From the NCBI GenBank assembly GCA_009667805.1, contig CM019066.1, positions 330,702,619 through 330,766,618 of the forward strand: a DNA stretch of 64,000 bases, given 5' to 3'. Under the pieces are notes generated by a model. It saw only the letters and a program-made list of their open reading frames with translations, had not been told where the DNA came from and made no database searches. A program made the position numbers and the translations under genes. Positions 10,596-20,744 of this stretch are shown in pieces. Source of the stretch: Leptobrachium leishanense. Taxonomy: Eukaryota; Chordata; Amphibia; Anura; Megophryidae. Position 1 is the first letter of the stretch. Each line of letters starts with the position of its first letter.

Positions 10596-11803
10596 CAGTG
10601 GTTTCCAAATGGTGTGCCTCAACACGTTAGTGTGTTGGCAGCAGGCTTCTAGTGTGTCGCACAGGAGTAGGGCTGTCAAAAATAATAGATACAGTGATCC
10701 ATTGATACAAACCATTGATTATCTGCCCACACCTCCTCCATCATTATGGGAGGCACCAGGACCAAACGTCCTCCCAGGCAGTAGCGTCTACTCCGTGGCA
10801 ACTCTGGGAGGAAGTGATCATATAAAGTCACTTCCTCCCAGCCCTCCAGGCTGCAGCCGACTGAAGCAAAGCCTCCCTATTGCTGGCTCAAAGAAAGCCA
10901 TTCAAAAAAAGGAAGAAGGATGGAGGGAGATGAAATGGGCATGATAAAGGGGAGATGGACATGATAAAGGGGAGATGGACATGATAAAGGGGGATATGGA
11001 CATGATAAGGGGGAAATGGACATGATGAAGATGGAGGGAGATGGACATGATAAAAATGGAGGGAGATGGACATGATAAAAATGGATGGAGATGGACATGA
11101 TAAAGGGGTAGAGGGACATGCAAAGGATGGAGGGAGATGGACATGATAAAGATGGAAGGAGACACACAAGGTAAATATGGAGGTAGATGGACATGAGAAA
11201 GATGGAGGGAGATGGACATGAGAAATATGGAGGGAGATGGACATGATAAAGGGGGAGATGAACATGCAAAGGATGGAGGGAGATGGATATGATAAAGATG
11301 GAAGGAGACAGACAAGGTAAAGATGGAGGTAGATGGACATGATAAGGGGGGTTGACCATGAAAAGGATGGAGGGAGATGGACATGATAAAGGAGGGGGAA
11401 ATGGACTTGGAAGAGGGAGAATTTACATGAGAAGAAGGGAGGTGGAGAAAATGGACATGAGAAGGGGAGAAAGATAGGAATAGCATGAAAGTGGGTAGAG
11501 AGAAAGACAATGAAAAAGAGGGAAAGAATGTACACGGAAGGAGGGACAGATTGTGAGTATTAATAATCAGTTAATAATAATTATAACAATACAACAATTA
11601 TACATCATGTATTTAAAAAATCAAAATAAAAAGGATTCATGAGATCTGTTGTTTCCCATATATTTTGTTGTTACCATGCGTGTCTGTATCTATTATAACA
11701 AGTTAGTTTAAACTGAGTTTGTTAGAAAATATGAACTACCGTGTCACCAAATGATACATGTCTAAAAAGTGTGTCACCGACACGAAATGTTTGGAATGCT
11801 TTG
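10596..11803. mobile_element. Decayed non-autonomous hAT element containing a minisatellite
   Basis: The left end CAGTGGTTTCCAAATGG has the hAT form CAGTGGTT. The right end read inversely is CAAAGCATTCCAAAC, similar after loss of CpG-like positions. Flanking octamers CTTTACGT (10588-10595) and CTTTGCAT (11804-11811) agree at 6 of 8 sites. Most of the interior is a tandem array. No transposase is present. Confidence 0.55.
10911..11470. repeat. Purine-strand minisatellite, GGAGATGGACATGATAAAG type
   Basis: An irregular array of 30-40 base units is built around GGGAGATGGACATGATAAA, about 16 copies. The + strand is almost all A/G with isolated T and C. Three overlapping minus-strand frames stay open only because the repeat lacks stop words; they encode His/Pro/Ser-rich repeats and I do not call a gene. 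Confidence 0.85.
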
Positions 11804-11811
11804 CTTTGCAT

Positions 11812-12483
11812 GGTCGGCTATCCAAACATTCCTTGCCAATCACATGTGAGATGCATGGTTGGGGTTCAAAGGGTTAATGTGAACATCAACTATTTTCGGT
11901 AATAATACTGAAAGTATGTTTTTAGCAATTGGTGGTAGTACAACATTTATATAAATACACTAATAATAATGTTAAAAAGATTATTTTTACAGAGAAGTGG
12001 TACGAGTGAAATTGATGTGTTGGTCCTACAGTATAATTAATATAAGTGAGATAAAATATATTTCAGCTAATTTCCTTGAATGAACAGGGACCTTTTACAA
12101 ATTCTGCTAGCTCTTAAATATGTAAGAGCTCAATTCCGAGTCCCATGAGGCTTATGCTAAGTACTTTCTTTTACCTATTGAACATAAAGCAAACCATGCT
12201 CATGCAACAGGAGATACATCTGGAAGATATAAAACATAATATAAAAATGTAGTAGGTACAAAACATATTTCATGTCAAGAAACAGTAACAAAGACAGACA
12301 TTTCCATGTGATAAGTGTAAACTATAATAATAATGTTTGTAATTATTCTTTATGTATTTGTTTATATTTAGTCATTCACTGTTGTTTAATTCCAATTAAG
12401 TTTATTAAACAGGTTGCTTTAGTGAAATCAACAATCAATTTTGGGATTTATCAACTAAATAGAGAGTCAAATATAACTGGGAC
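11812..12483. other. Unclassified AT-rich spacer
   Basis: No coding or repeat feature can be supported. Confidence 0.3.
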
Positions 12484-12605
12484 ACAGGGTTGCGTTAAGA
12501 AATCTTGGGGCCCCTTACTGGTCCACTGGTCGTGGGCCCCTTCCCTCATCTGCCTATACCAGTAAACTAATTAAAATTAAATAATTTTGCTTCCTCGTCT
12601 GATTA
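12484..12605 (+). repeat. Interspersed repeat fragment with GGGGCCCC motif
   Basis: It begins CACAGGGTTGCGTTAAGAAATC, then TTGGGGCCCCTTACTG and GGGCCCCTTCCCTC. The same order occurs inverted at 26888-27010. It resembles one end of a hAT-type repeat, but its other end is not certain. Confidence 0.5.
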
Positions 12606-12927
12606 GCATATTTTACAGGCAGTGGACTAAATCCCTGGTTGTCCAGCAAGGTGATAAAATGTGTTCCCTGGTGGGTGAGTGTTTGCTCTGCACCTCTGCC
12701 TGGTGCAGACATACATACATAGGCCGAAAAAAAAAGACGTGTGTCCATTGAGATCAGCTTTTCATACATCACGTACTCTGGTTGATCCAAAAGAAGGCAA
12801 AAACCCAGACGATACTAATCATTCGCTTGGTGAGGAGTCAAAGTGCTCTTGCCGATCTCAGATGCTGCAGCCCACCAGGAAATTTGTTGGTATCTTGGTG
12901 GGCCAGTCCTGGGTGGCATTGAAGATC
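12606..12927. other. Unclassified flank of the Gypsy insertion
   Basis: No gene is seen. The last bases before the LTR supply the 5-bp target duplication CCTTA (12928-12932). Confidence 0.3.
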
Positions 12928-12932
12928 CCTTA

Positions 12933-13137
12933 TGTGGTGTAGTTGTGCTGGCTGCCAACGGGGGAAGTGGGTGTTTCTTTTGGCGGTTGGCTGTTGACAG
13001 TTGGTCGTCCATTTTGTCTGCCAGTTGAGGCTGACTAGAGACGCAGCCAGTTGCTGTTATAGGAAACCTGTATGCTTAGTTGTTAATAAACCTATTAATG
13101 AAAACCCAAGACGTCTCGTATTATCCAGAACACTACA
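12933..13137 (+). repeat. 5' LTR of the Gypsy element
   Basis: It starts TGTGGTGTAGTTG and ends AGAACACTACA. A poly(A) signal AATAAA lies at 13085-13090. The sequence just after it (GTGGCGATGAGG, from 13138) is the position of the primer-binding site; I did not identify the tRNA. Confidence 0.92.
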
Positions 13138-13162
13138 GTGGCGATGAGGCTGTTGGATCTGC

Positions 13163-13816
13163 ATGATGGCGCTGATGGGCACTCTGCATGATTTTAATCC
13201 AGACACTGACTCTTGGATCTCTTGGGTGGAAAGGTTTGAACAGTATCTCACTGCTAATGGCATTTTGGAGACAAAACAGGTAGCCGTGTTCCTCACAGCG
13301 ATTGGAGCGAAGGTGTACGACACACTCAGAGATCTCTTGTATACAGAGAAACCTGCAAGCAAGCCGTTAGCTGTGTTAGTTGCTTTACTGCGGGCCCACT
13401 ATCAGCCACAGCCAATTGAAATTGCTGAAAGATGGAAGTTTTATAAAAGACATCAGGAACCTGGAGAAAGCGTCTCCTCCTTTGTCTCCGCTCTCAGGAA
13501 GCTGGCAAGTACCTGTCAGTTTGGGGAGTATTTAGTCACAGCCCTCAGAGACCAGTTTGTGATGGGGTTACAGTGTGAAGCTATGATTAAGAGACTTCTT
13601 ACCGAGAAAGAGCTGTCCTTACACAAAGCTATGGATATCGCTAGCATCATGGAACAAGTCGCCAAAAAAGCTGATGTTTTGCATAGGAAGCAAAAGACTG
13701 AGCAAGAGGCGGAAATATTCCATACAGATACCAGGGAGCGGTACAAGCAGAATAAACAGTACAATTCCTTACGTCAAAGGACGATGCATGGAGAGCCCCA
13801 AAATGGATGTTATTGA
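13163..13816 (+). pseudogene. gag: Gypsy gag (capsid region), ends at a premature stop
   Basis: The 217-codon frame starts just after the primer-binding site and shows a retrotransposon Gag pattern: WISWVERFEQYL near residue 20, a long helical region, then the conserved YKRHQEPGESVSSFVSALRK stretch near residue 93. The TGA at 13814 falls between the first two conserved cysteines of the first CCHC zinc knuckle, so the nucleic-acid-binding part lies downstream of the stop. Gag would form the particle that packages element RNA. I see no sign that this stop is a programmed readthrough site, and other lesions downstream argue for decay. Confidence 0.85.
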
Positions 13817-14035
13817 TGTGGGGTGACTTCACATCAATCTCACTCATGTCGTTTCCGCAATGCCGTTTGTCACTCCTGTGGAAATAAAGGGCATACTCAA
13901 AGGGTCTGTAAGAAAGGGACGGTGCATGAAGGGAAGCCGCATAAATTGCTTCAGAAGAGAACATATCAACGCCGGCTCCAAGACTCCTCGGATGCCTCAG
14001 ACGGCCACATTCCCATTCAAACAGTAAAACTTTAA
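13817..14035 (+). pseudogene. Gypsy nucleocapsid zinc-knuckle remnant
   Basis: After the stop, the same reading frame carries the remainder of one CCHC knuckle and a second complete one (CHSCGNKGHTQRVC), followed by a Lys/Arg-rich tail. This is the RNA-binding end of Gag. It is separated from gag by the TGA and from protease by a stop near 14033. Confidence 0.8.
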
Positions 14036-14038
14036 AAG

Positions 14039-14491
14039 ATGGTTTCAACTTATTCAGCCATTCCTGTTCCAGTGAAGATTGGAGGGAAATATTTGACCAT
14101 GGACCTGGACACGGGAGCTGCCGTTTCTGTGATTACTGAGCAAGACTGGCGGAGATTAAAAGTAAATGTTCCAGTGATAAAGACAGCTGTTTGTCTACAG
14201 ACTTATTCAAAGGAAGTATTAACCCCTCTGGGCAGTGTACATGTGAGTGTACAGTTAAATGGACACTTGGAAAAGCTGACGTTATATATTATGAAGTCTG
14301 GGGGTCCTCCACTATTTGGAAGAGAATGGATTCATAAGTTGGGAATGCCAGACATAAAGTATAATGCTTGCCACGCCTTACAGACATTACCTGCGGTTTC
14401 AGCTTGGATGCAGGACTTGCAGATGAAGTTTGCTCTGGTTTTTGATGATACTTTGGGGACTATTAAGGGACGGCAAATGTCCCTAATATGA
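14039..14491 (+). pseudogene. Gypsy aspartic protease region
   Basis: The frame has the retropepsin active site DLDTGAAVSV near residue 28 and the flap-proximal LFGREWIHKLG near residue 93, as in Gypsy pol. It runs towards the RT N-terminal linker and ends in a stop at 14491, where the next frame overlaps by a few bases. The enzyme would cut Gag and Pol. The shift at the junction may be a lesion or the remains of a frameshift site. Confidence 0.85.
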
Positions 14492-14697
14492 GGGAAAATG
14501 CGGTTCCAAAATTTAAGGCACGGACTGTACCTTTTGCACTTAAAGCTGGTGTTGAAGCGGAATTGATGCGTCTAGAGAACCTTGGGATCATTTTCAGAGT
14601 GCGCTGCAGTGAATGGGCCTCCCCAATTGTGCCTGTGCGTAAAAAGAATGGAGACATTCGGATATGTGGGGATTTCCGTATGGCCGTTAATTCTCAA
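14488..14697 (+). pseudogene. pol: Gypsy RT, N-terminal part up to the LINE insertion
   Basis: Motifs RTVPFALK, LENLGIIF, SEWASPIVPVRKKNGDIRICGDFR are typical of RT fingers in Gypsy elements. The RT sequence stops abruptly after the codons for the MAVNSQ motif at about 14697. From there the frame enters the inserted LINE tail, so the last 35 or so codons of this open frame are not Gypsy. Confidence 0.88.
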
Positions 14698-14890
14698 TTT
14701 ATGATGGATACATGGAACAGCCTTCCAGTTGAAGTGGTAGAGGCCAAAACAGTAATTGAATTTAAGCAGGCATGGGATAGGCATAAGGCTATCCTAAACA
14801 AAAGATAAATCCAGGTTAAGTATCCATGTAATTGGGCAGACTAGATGGGCCGAAAGGTTCTTATCTGCCGACATTTTTCTATGTTTCTAA
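14698..14890 (+). mobile_element. LINE 3' tail inserted in the Gypsy RT
   Basis: These 193 bases encode the C-terminal end of a LINE reverse transcriptase (WNSLPVEVVEAKTVIEFKQA) followed by a short 3' UTR with GGGCAGACTAGATGGGCC and TTCTTATCTGCCG, ending TTTCTATGTTTCTAA. RT sequence resumes directly after it. The length is 1 modulo 3, so it also shifts the Gypsy frame. Flanking TTCTCAA and TTTCTAA may be a weak target duplication. I place it in the CR1/L2-like LINEs by resemblance. Confidence 0.8.
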
Positions 14891-16042
14891 CTTGCTGTAG
14901 ATAAATATCCACTTCCAAAGATTGAGGAAATTTTTGCGACTTTGGCCGGGGGACAGCAGTTCACCAAGCTGGATCTCAAACATGCATACCTGCAGTTACC
15001 AGTGCATCCAGAATCCAGGCCTTACCTCACCATCAGTACTCATAAGGGGCTGTTCCAGTTTACCAGAATGGTATTTGGGATAGCACCAGCACCAGCAATT
15101 TGGCAGCGTACAATGGATGAATTGCTTGCTGGAGTGCCGGGGACACAATGTCTGCTGGATGACATGCTGATCACTGGCCGAACGGAGAGGGAGCACCGGC
15201 AGAATGTACAAGATGTGCTCCAGATACTAATGGATAATGGACTCAAAGTTAATATAAACAAATGTGAGTTCTTGAAAGATCACCTGGAATTTTGTGCTCA
15301 CGTTATTGATAAAACTGGACTTCACACCACTGATGAGAAAGTGAAAGCATTGGTAGAGGCACCCATACCAAGGAATGTAACGCAGCTGCGCTCATATTTA
15401 GGGCTGCTGAACTATTACAATAAATTTTTGCCCAATTTAGCCCATACCTTGTTTCCGCTGCATAGGCTTTTGGAAAGACAACAAAAATGGAAATGGACAG
15501 AGCCCTGCTCGGCTGCTTTTAAAGCTGCAAAGGAACTAATACGCAGCTCCAGAATCTTGGTTCACTATGATTTGTCTAAACCACTGAGTATCGCCTGTGA
15601 TGCTTCTCCTTATGGGCTGGGGGCTGTGCTGTCCCATTCCACGCCTGATGGTACAGATCGACCTGTAGCTTTTGCTTCTTGCTCCCTCACCCCAGCTGAG
15701 CGCAATTATTCACAAATTGACAAGGAGGCTTTAGCGATAATCTGGGCACTGAAGAAGTTTCACTTTTATATTTATGGCCGTTCTTTTACGCTGTTGACCG
15801 ATCATAAGCCGCTATTGGCAATATTCAATCCTAAAAGAGTATTTCTCAGACCACCGCCGCTCGTCTCCAAAGGTATGCCTTACTGCTGGGGGCTTATCAG
15901 TATGAAATCCGACACAGGCCTCATGATAAACATACAAATGCAGATGCGTTTTCACGCCTTCCTCTTCCACTCTCCACCAATTATGTTCGGGATTCACCAC
16001 CTTCCATTTACTTTAGCAAAACACTTACTGCTGTTGAAATAG
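14891..16042 (+). pseudogene. pol: Gypsy RT (catalytic) and RNase H, frameshifted near 15838
   Basis: This continues RT after the LINE tail: KLDLKHAYLQL carries the first catalytic Asp, CLLDDMLI (about 15150) the paired Asp residues, then the thumb and RNase H with IACDASPYGLGAVLS, a Glu in NYSQIDKEALAIIWAL, and TLLTDHKPLL. Just after this, near 15838, the true frame passes to another register that stays open to 16605; the last ~65 codons of the original frame are out-of-frame text. The enzyme would copy element RNA and degrade the template. This copy is broken in three places. Confidence 0.88.
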
Positions 16043-16605
16043 CCCAAGAGACCAGTAAGGATGCTGATCTTCAAGAAGTTTTGTCTTATGTACAACATGG
16101 TTGGCCATTTCAAACATCACCACGTCTCCGACCTTTTCACTCCAGGGATCTTGAGCTGTCAGTCAGAGAGGGATGCTTGCTATGGGGAGAGCGGGTAATT
16201 GTTCCTCCAGCCTTGCAGAAACCCACGTTACAAATTTTGCATGAAGGGCATCCAGGAATAGTCCGGATGAAACAAAAAGTCAGGGGTCATGTATGGTGGC
16301 CAACCTTGGATGAGGATATAGGCAACTATGTTGCAGCCTGTTCAGGATGTGCCCAGGCTCAGAGATGCTATCCTAGAGGTGCAGTTCAGCCATGGCTTTG
16401 GCCTCTTAACCCATGGGAGAGAATTCATATTGACTTTGCAGGGCCAGTGAATGGACAGATGTTCTTAGTAGTGGTGGATGCACATTCCAAGTGGCCTGAA
16501 GTGATATTACTGCCTCAGACTACAACTGATGCCACCATTGATACCCTGGAGAAGCTGTTTTCGACATTCGGATTGTCTAAGATACTAGTATCTGATAGTT
16601 ATTAG
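15841..16605 (+). pseudogene. Gypsy RNase H end and integrase N-terminal half
   Basis: The early part of this frame finishes RNase H and the connection. The HHCC zinc-binding domain follows (HEGHPGIVRMKQK...CSGC), then the integrase core with its first Asp in HIDFAGP and its second in ILVSDS. A stop at 16603-16605 immediately after the second Asp marks a frameshift: the adjacent frame continues with recognisable integrase residues up to 16706, where the nested element interrupts it. It would integrate the cDNA if intact. Confidence 0.85.
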
Positions 16606-16706
16606 CTCAGAAATTTCAAAGTTTCATTAAGGATCATGGTATTCAACATCTCCGTACAGCTCCGTATTATCCAGCTACCAATGGTCTAACTGAAAGATTT
16701 GTCCAG

Positions 16707-17571
16707 TGTCACGTTCCCACGTTCCAACCCTGTCTTCCTGCCCTCTGTATTTGTATATTGTGTTTTTTCCATTGTGTTTCTGTTGCTGCCAATTCCTGGG
16801 TGGCCTCCCAGGGGTTAATTGGTGTTCTGTGTGCTGCTCACCTGTTGACCCTTGCCTTGATTCCCCTGCCTATATTAGAGCAAGGTACCTATGGTACATT
16901 GCTGGGTCATTTTTCTTTGCCTGGTCTCCTTGCCACTTGTGTCCTGAGAGCTCCTTGCTGTGTTCCTGATATCCTCCGTTTGTTCATCCTTGTTCAGTTT
17001 TTGTCTCTATTATTTCTGTTCCAGTTTATGTCAGTTCCTTCTGTGTATTTAGTTCTGTCTATTGCTGTATTTTGTTTTGCTGTTTATGTTCCATTCAGAT
17101 TCCCCGGTTACTGATTTTGGCTTGGCTGACTTCCCTTCTGGTTCCTATTCCTATATTCTGTATGACGTACTCTCTCTGGTTATGACCTTTGGCTTTCCTC
17201 TTTATGACTACTCTATTGTATATTCCTTGTCTGTACCGTTTCCAGGAACCCCTGTCATCTGTATACAACAAAAGACTCTGTACGGCTTCAAGGTAATACT
17301 TTCCTTTAGATTAGATCCGGTCTAAAGACCGGTCTTTCAGTGCAGGGAATCTTTGGTATTGCCGTACAGAGGTCTTTTGTTAACCCTTTGTTGCTTTCAC
17401 CTGTCCTTGCAGTTTACCCTGCATCTCTGCATATAGGGGCTTCTCTCAGGAACCAAGGCCTCACCTTGCTGCGAGTTATATTCTTAGGGATACATATACA
17501 GACCGACCACTTCCAAGGATCGGAGGGCAAGAATAGGGTGGTGCGTGCCTGGTGGTACTGCCACCGTAACA
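16707..17571 (+). repeat. 5' LTR of the nested element
   Basis: Hydrophobic ORFs in this LTR (for example 16758-17114) recur in the 3' LTR only because the LTRs are copies. I regard them as incidental. The interior begins TAATGACCCAG at 17572, the expected primer-binding position; no tRNA is assigned. Confidence 0.9.
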
Positions 17572-17572
17572 T

Positions 17573-17780
17573 AATGACCCAGCCATTACATAAGCCCGCA
17601 GAGATGTGTACCGTGTTGGAAACCTTATTGCACATGTTTGAGGAATTTGTGGTTCACCTCAAAGGGTTACTGAGCCTGTGTCTAGACTCTGGCAATCAGG
17701 TCTCGTTTGAGAGCAGGGTTCGTGGTCCGCTTTCTCCTGATGAAAAGAACCGAAGACGTGAGTACAATCTCTGTTTTTAG
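17573..17780 (+). CDS. Short leader ORF of the nested element, function unknown
   Basis: From the first ATG after the 5' LTR a 68-codon frame runs MTQPLHKPAEM... to a stop at 17780. It is predicted mostly helical (LETLLHMFEEFVVHLKGLL). It could be the N-terminal piece of a Gag-like protein; a GTGAGT donor-like site at 17759-17764 suggests splicing into the long ORF, but no acceptor is convincing. Confidence 0.4.
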
Positions 17781-17792
17781 TGTGCCAGTTCG

Positions 17793-19229
17793 TTGCACTT
17801 TTTGTCTGGCTGTCCCCTCAAGCCGGTGCGTCCTGGGGCTGGAGTGCCGGTGTGTCCTGGGGCTGGAGTGCCGGTGTGTCCTGGTGCTGGAGTGCCGGTG
17901 CGTCTCAAGACTTGTGGTGAGTCTGTGCGCCCTGATACTGGCCGAGTGCCAACTGTGTCCATGTCCCACAGTAAGGCCGCTAAAGCTAGACCACTCATGA
18001 GATCCACTGGTGCCAGTTACAGCTGGGAATCAGAGGGTGCCAGACCACGTAGGGGGTCTGACGGTGCCAGACCTAGCTGGGAGTCGGATAGTGCCAGACC
18101 ACGTAGGGGGTCTGATGGTACCAGACCCTGCGGGGAGTCAGATGGCACCAGACCCCACTTTGAGTTCAGACCTCCTGAGAAATCCAGGTCTGAGAAAGAG
18201 GCACTTGAGTCTATGAAGGATGAATCCTTTCTGGCCACAAGGCCAGAGGATGAAGTACCCATGGAGGTTATGTCACTCCGGGCATCCGATAATAAACCTC
18301 AGACTTATGTAGATACCTCTGATGGCTGTAGGGTTTTAAAGACACAACTGGCTGGTTCTGAGCAGCGACTGGCAGCCAAAAGACAGTCCCTACGTATTGT
18401 TACTGGATGTATTACATGTAGAGCCGCAACCCCAGTGCCCATTGTTGAGAAGCCAGTCCTGTTTCCGTCTGGCAATGAGAAGCCAGTCCTGTTTCCGTCT
18501 GGCAATCAGAAGCCAGTCCTGTTTCCGTCTGGCAATGAGAAGCCAGTCCTGTTTCCGTCTGGCAATGAGAAGCCAGTCCTGTCTCCGTCTGGCAATGCGC
18601 AGCCAGTCCTGTCTCCGTCTGGCAATGCGCAGCCAGTCCTGTCTCCGTCTGGTAATGCGCAGCCAGCCCAGCCTGGCACGAAGCCACGGGTGCTGCCTGA
18701 TCCTGGCACGAAGCCAGCGGTGACAGTGATGTCTGATTCTGGTAAGCTGCCAGTCAGATCCATGGCAAGCGGTGTGTCAGCAGTGCCAAAGCTGCGTTGC
18801 AGCACCACTGTGCCCATGCCCCACAGAGAGTCCGAGGTTTCCAAACCTCATGGTAAGGCACAGGTAGGCGAGCCTACTCCCACTGTTGCCGTGTCAGGTA
18901 CGGTGGTCACCCCTTCCAAGTCTCGATCCAGGAGGAGACGTGGGAAGCTGACCAACACTAGTCAATCTAGTTCCGAGAATACCACGCTCCATGATGGGTC
19001 TGATAATGCCGTATTCCGTGCTTATCTTGAGGAGGTCCAGCAGGGTAGTGGCCTGACTGGTACCAACATCCCTAATTCTAGCCCTGTACCCAAGGGTTAT
19101 ATACGATCCCCATGCGGGATGTTGTTCCGTGAGGCACACTGGGCCATAATCAAGAAAGACCCTAATGCGCTCATGTGTTTTGAGGAGGAGAAAGACGACA
19201 CTGAGTGGGTCCTCAATGGATTTTGGTGA
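17793..19229 (+). CDS. 478-codon ORF of the nested element, unrecognised protein
   Basis: An uninterrupted frame occupies most of the interior between the LTRs. I recognise no Gag, protease, RT, envelope or zinc-knuckle motif. Visible parts: a GAGVPVCP repeat (residues 15-36); a charged repeat with ARPRRGSD/ESD words (about 80-120); about seven copies of a ten-residue KPVLFPSGN-type repeat (about 220-290); a basic cluster SRSRRRRGK near 385; and an acidic, aromatic C-terminus (FEEEKDDTEWVLNGFW). The low-complexity repeats are in phase and the frame is open, which suggests selection on the protein or youth of the copy. A Gag-like packaging role is a guess from position only. The start codon is uncertain. 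Confidence 0.55.
   Translation: MHFLSGCPLKPVRPGAGVPVCPGAGVPVCPGAGVPVRLKTCGESVRPDTGRVPTVSMSHSKAAKARPLMRSTGASYSWESEGARPRRGSDGARPSWESDSARPRRGSDGTRPCGESDGTRPHFEFRPPEKSRSEKEALESMKDESFLATRPEDEVPMEVMSLRASDNKPQTYVDTSDGCRVLKTQLAGSEQRLAAKRQSLRIVTGCITCRAATPVPIVEKPVLFPSGNEKPVLFPSGNQKPVLFPSGNEKPVLFPSGNEKPVLSPSGNAQPVLSPSGNAQPVLSPSGNAQPAQPGTKPRVLPDPGTKPAVTVMSDSGKLPVRSMASGVSAVPKLRCSTTVPMPHRESEVSKPHGKAQVGEPTPTVAVSGTVVTPSKSRSRRRRGKLTNTSQSSSENTTLHDGSDNAVFRAYLEEVQQGSGLTGTNIPNSSPVPKGYIRSPCGMLFREAHWAIIKKDPNALMCFEEEKDDTEWVLNGFW
18448..18665 (+). repeat. 30-bp in-frame tandem repeat
   Basis: About seven units of AAGCCAGTCCTGTTTCCGTC plus ten more bases lie inside the unknown ORF. Units vary between TTTCC and TCTCC and between GAGAAG and GCGCAG, forming two homogenised blocks, upstream and downstream. 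Confidence 0.88.
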
Positions 19230-19317
19230 CTGGTGTTCGTGATCTGTTTTCCTGATTTTTGTCTGTCATGTTTGTTGTTTTAGGTGCCCTGAGGTCACCT
19301 TTTTTGGAGGGGGCTAC

Positions 19318-20186
19318 TGTCACGTTCCCACGTTCCAACCCTGTCTTCCTGCCCTCTGTATTTGTATATTGTGTTTTTTCCATTGTGTTTCTGTTGCTGC
19401 CAATTCCTGGGTGGCCTCCCAGGGGTTAATTGGTGTTCTGTGTGCTGCTCACCTGTTGACCCTTGCCTTGATTCCCCTGCCTATATTAGAGCAAGGTACC
19501 TATGGTACATTGCTGGGTCATTTTTCTTTGCCTGGTCTCCTTGCCACTTGTGTCCTGAGAGCTCCTTGCTGTGTTCCTGATATCCTCCGTTTGTTCATCC
19601 TTGTTCAGTTTTTGTCTCTATTATTTCTGTTCCAGTTTATGTCAGTTCCTTCTGTGTATTTAGTTCTGTCTATTGCTGTATTTTGTTTTGCTGTTTATGT
19701 TCCATTCAGATTCCCCGGTTACTGATTTTGGCTTGGCTGACTTCCCTTCTGGTTCCTATTCCTATATTCTGTATGACGTACTCTCTCTGGTTATGACCTT
19801 TGGCTTTCTTCTTTATGACTACTCTATTGTATATTCCTTGTCTGTACCGTTTCCAGGAAACCCTGTCATCTGTATACAACAAAAGACTCTGTAAGGCTTC
19901 AAGGTAATACTTTCCTTTAGATTAGATCCGGCTATCCTAAAGACCGGTCTTTCAGTGCAGGGAATCTTTGGTATTGCCGTACAGAGGTCTTTTGTTAACC
20001 CTTTGTTGCTTTCACCTGTCCTTGCAGTTTACCCTGCATCTCTGCATATAGGGGCTTCTCTCAGGAACCAAGGCCTCACCTTGCTGCGAGTTATATTCTT
20101 AGGGATACATATACAGACCGACCACTTCCAAGGATCGGAGGGCAAGAATAGGGTGGTGCGTGCCTGGTGGTACTGCCACCGTAACA
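19318..20186 (+). repeat. 3' LTR of the nested element
   Basis: Near-identical to 16707-17571. A purine-rich GGAGGGGG (19306-19313) just upstream is the likely plus-strand primer tract. Confidence 0.9.
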
Positions 20187-20744
20187 GTCCAGACTCTGAA
20201 AGGATTTTTAAGGAGTACTGTGACAGACCGCAAAAGCTTACCTCAACTACTCCAACAATTCTTGTTGCAGTACAGGAACACAACTCATCCAACCACTGGG
20301 CAGCTAACAGCAGTTTTGATGTTTGGCAGACCACTCAGGACAAAGTTAGACTTATTGCAGCCGGACAAGGAGGGTCAAATGGACATCTCGCAGGAACAAC
20401 GTCATGTACAGAAACAGCAGGAAAAGATGAAGCATAGAAAAAGTTCACACACATACAATATAGGGGATCCAGTCTGGATATGGATGTATAGAGGGCCAAA
20501 CCGTTGGTCTCCAGTGGTTATTTCCAAGGTTTTGGGATTCCTCACCTATGAGGTTAGCTCGACCAATGGTCTGCACACCAAGAGACATTCAGCCCAGTTA
20601 TGGCCCAGATCTGTTTTTGACAAACAACTGAATGACCAGGCTGAAGAGTTGAAAGACACGGATATATGGATGGGGTCTGGCATGATAATGGAGAAGTATT
20701 TTCACAAGAAAAAGAGGATTGTGCTCTTCCTAGGGAAGAAATAG
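20187..20744 (+). pseudogene. Gypsy integrase C-terminal part
   Basis: After the nested element the integrase resumes with TLKGFLRSTVTD..., LLQYRNTTHPTTGQ and LFGRPLRTKLDLL-like text, then a C-terminal SH3-like region (YNIGDPVWIWMYRG...RWSPVVISKVLG) as in Gypsy integrases. The frame ends at 20744. A frame opening at 20666 is shorter and lacks recognised motifs. This half is cut off from its catalytic core by 3.5 kb. Confidence 0.8.

Larger units (their letters stand above)
16707..20186 (+). mobile_element. Young non-autonomous LTR element nested in the Gypsy integrase
   Basis: Two LTRs (865 and 869 bp) both start TGTCACGTTCCCACG and end GCCACCGTAACA. The six bases GTCCAG flank the element (16701-16706 and 20187-20192), and Gypsy integrase resumes beyond them. 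The LTRs differ at only three or four bases plus a 4-bp indel, far less per site than the outer LTRs. The 1.75 kb interior has no protease, RT or integrase; it must borrow these in trans. A related solo LTR lies at 33201-34046. Confidence 0.9.

Noticed and set aside
10877..11535. Three overlapping minus-strand ORFs of 160-215 codons rich in HVHLPPS repeats
   Set aside because: Products of the purine-strand minisatellite; all three frames are open across the same array.
16706..17325. Hydrophobic ORFs suggesting a membrane protein, repeated at 19362-19894
   Set aside because: They lie wholly in the two LTRs of the nested element and recur because the LTRs are copies. The related solo LTR at 33201-34046 yields similar but non-identical hydrophobic frames from T-rich sequence.
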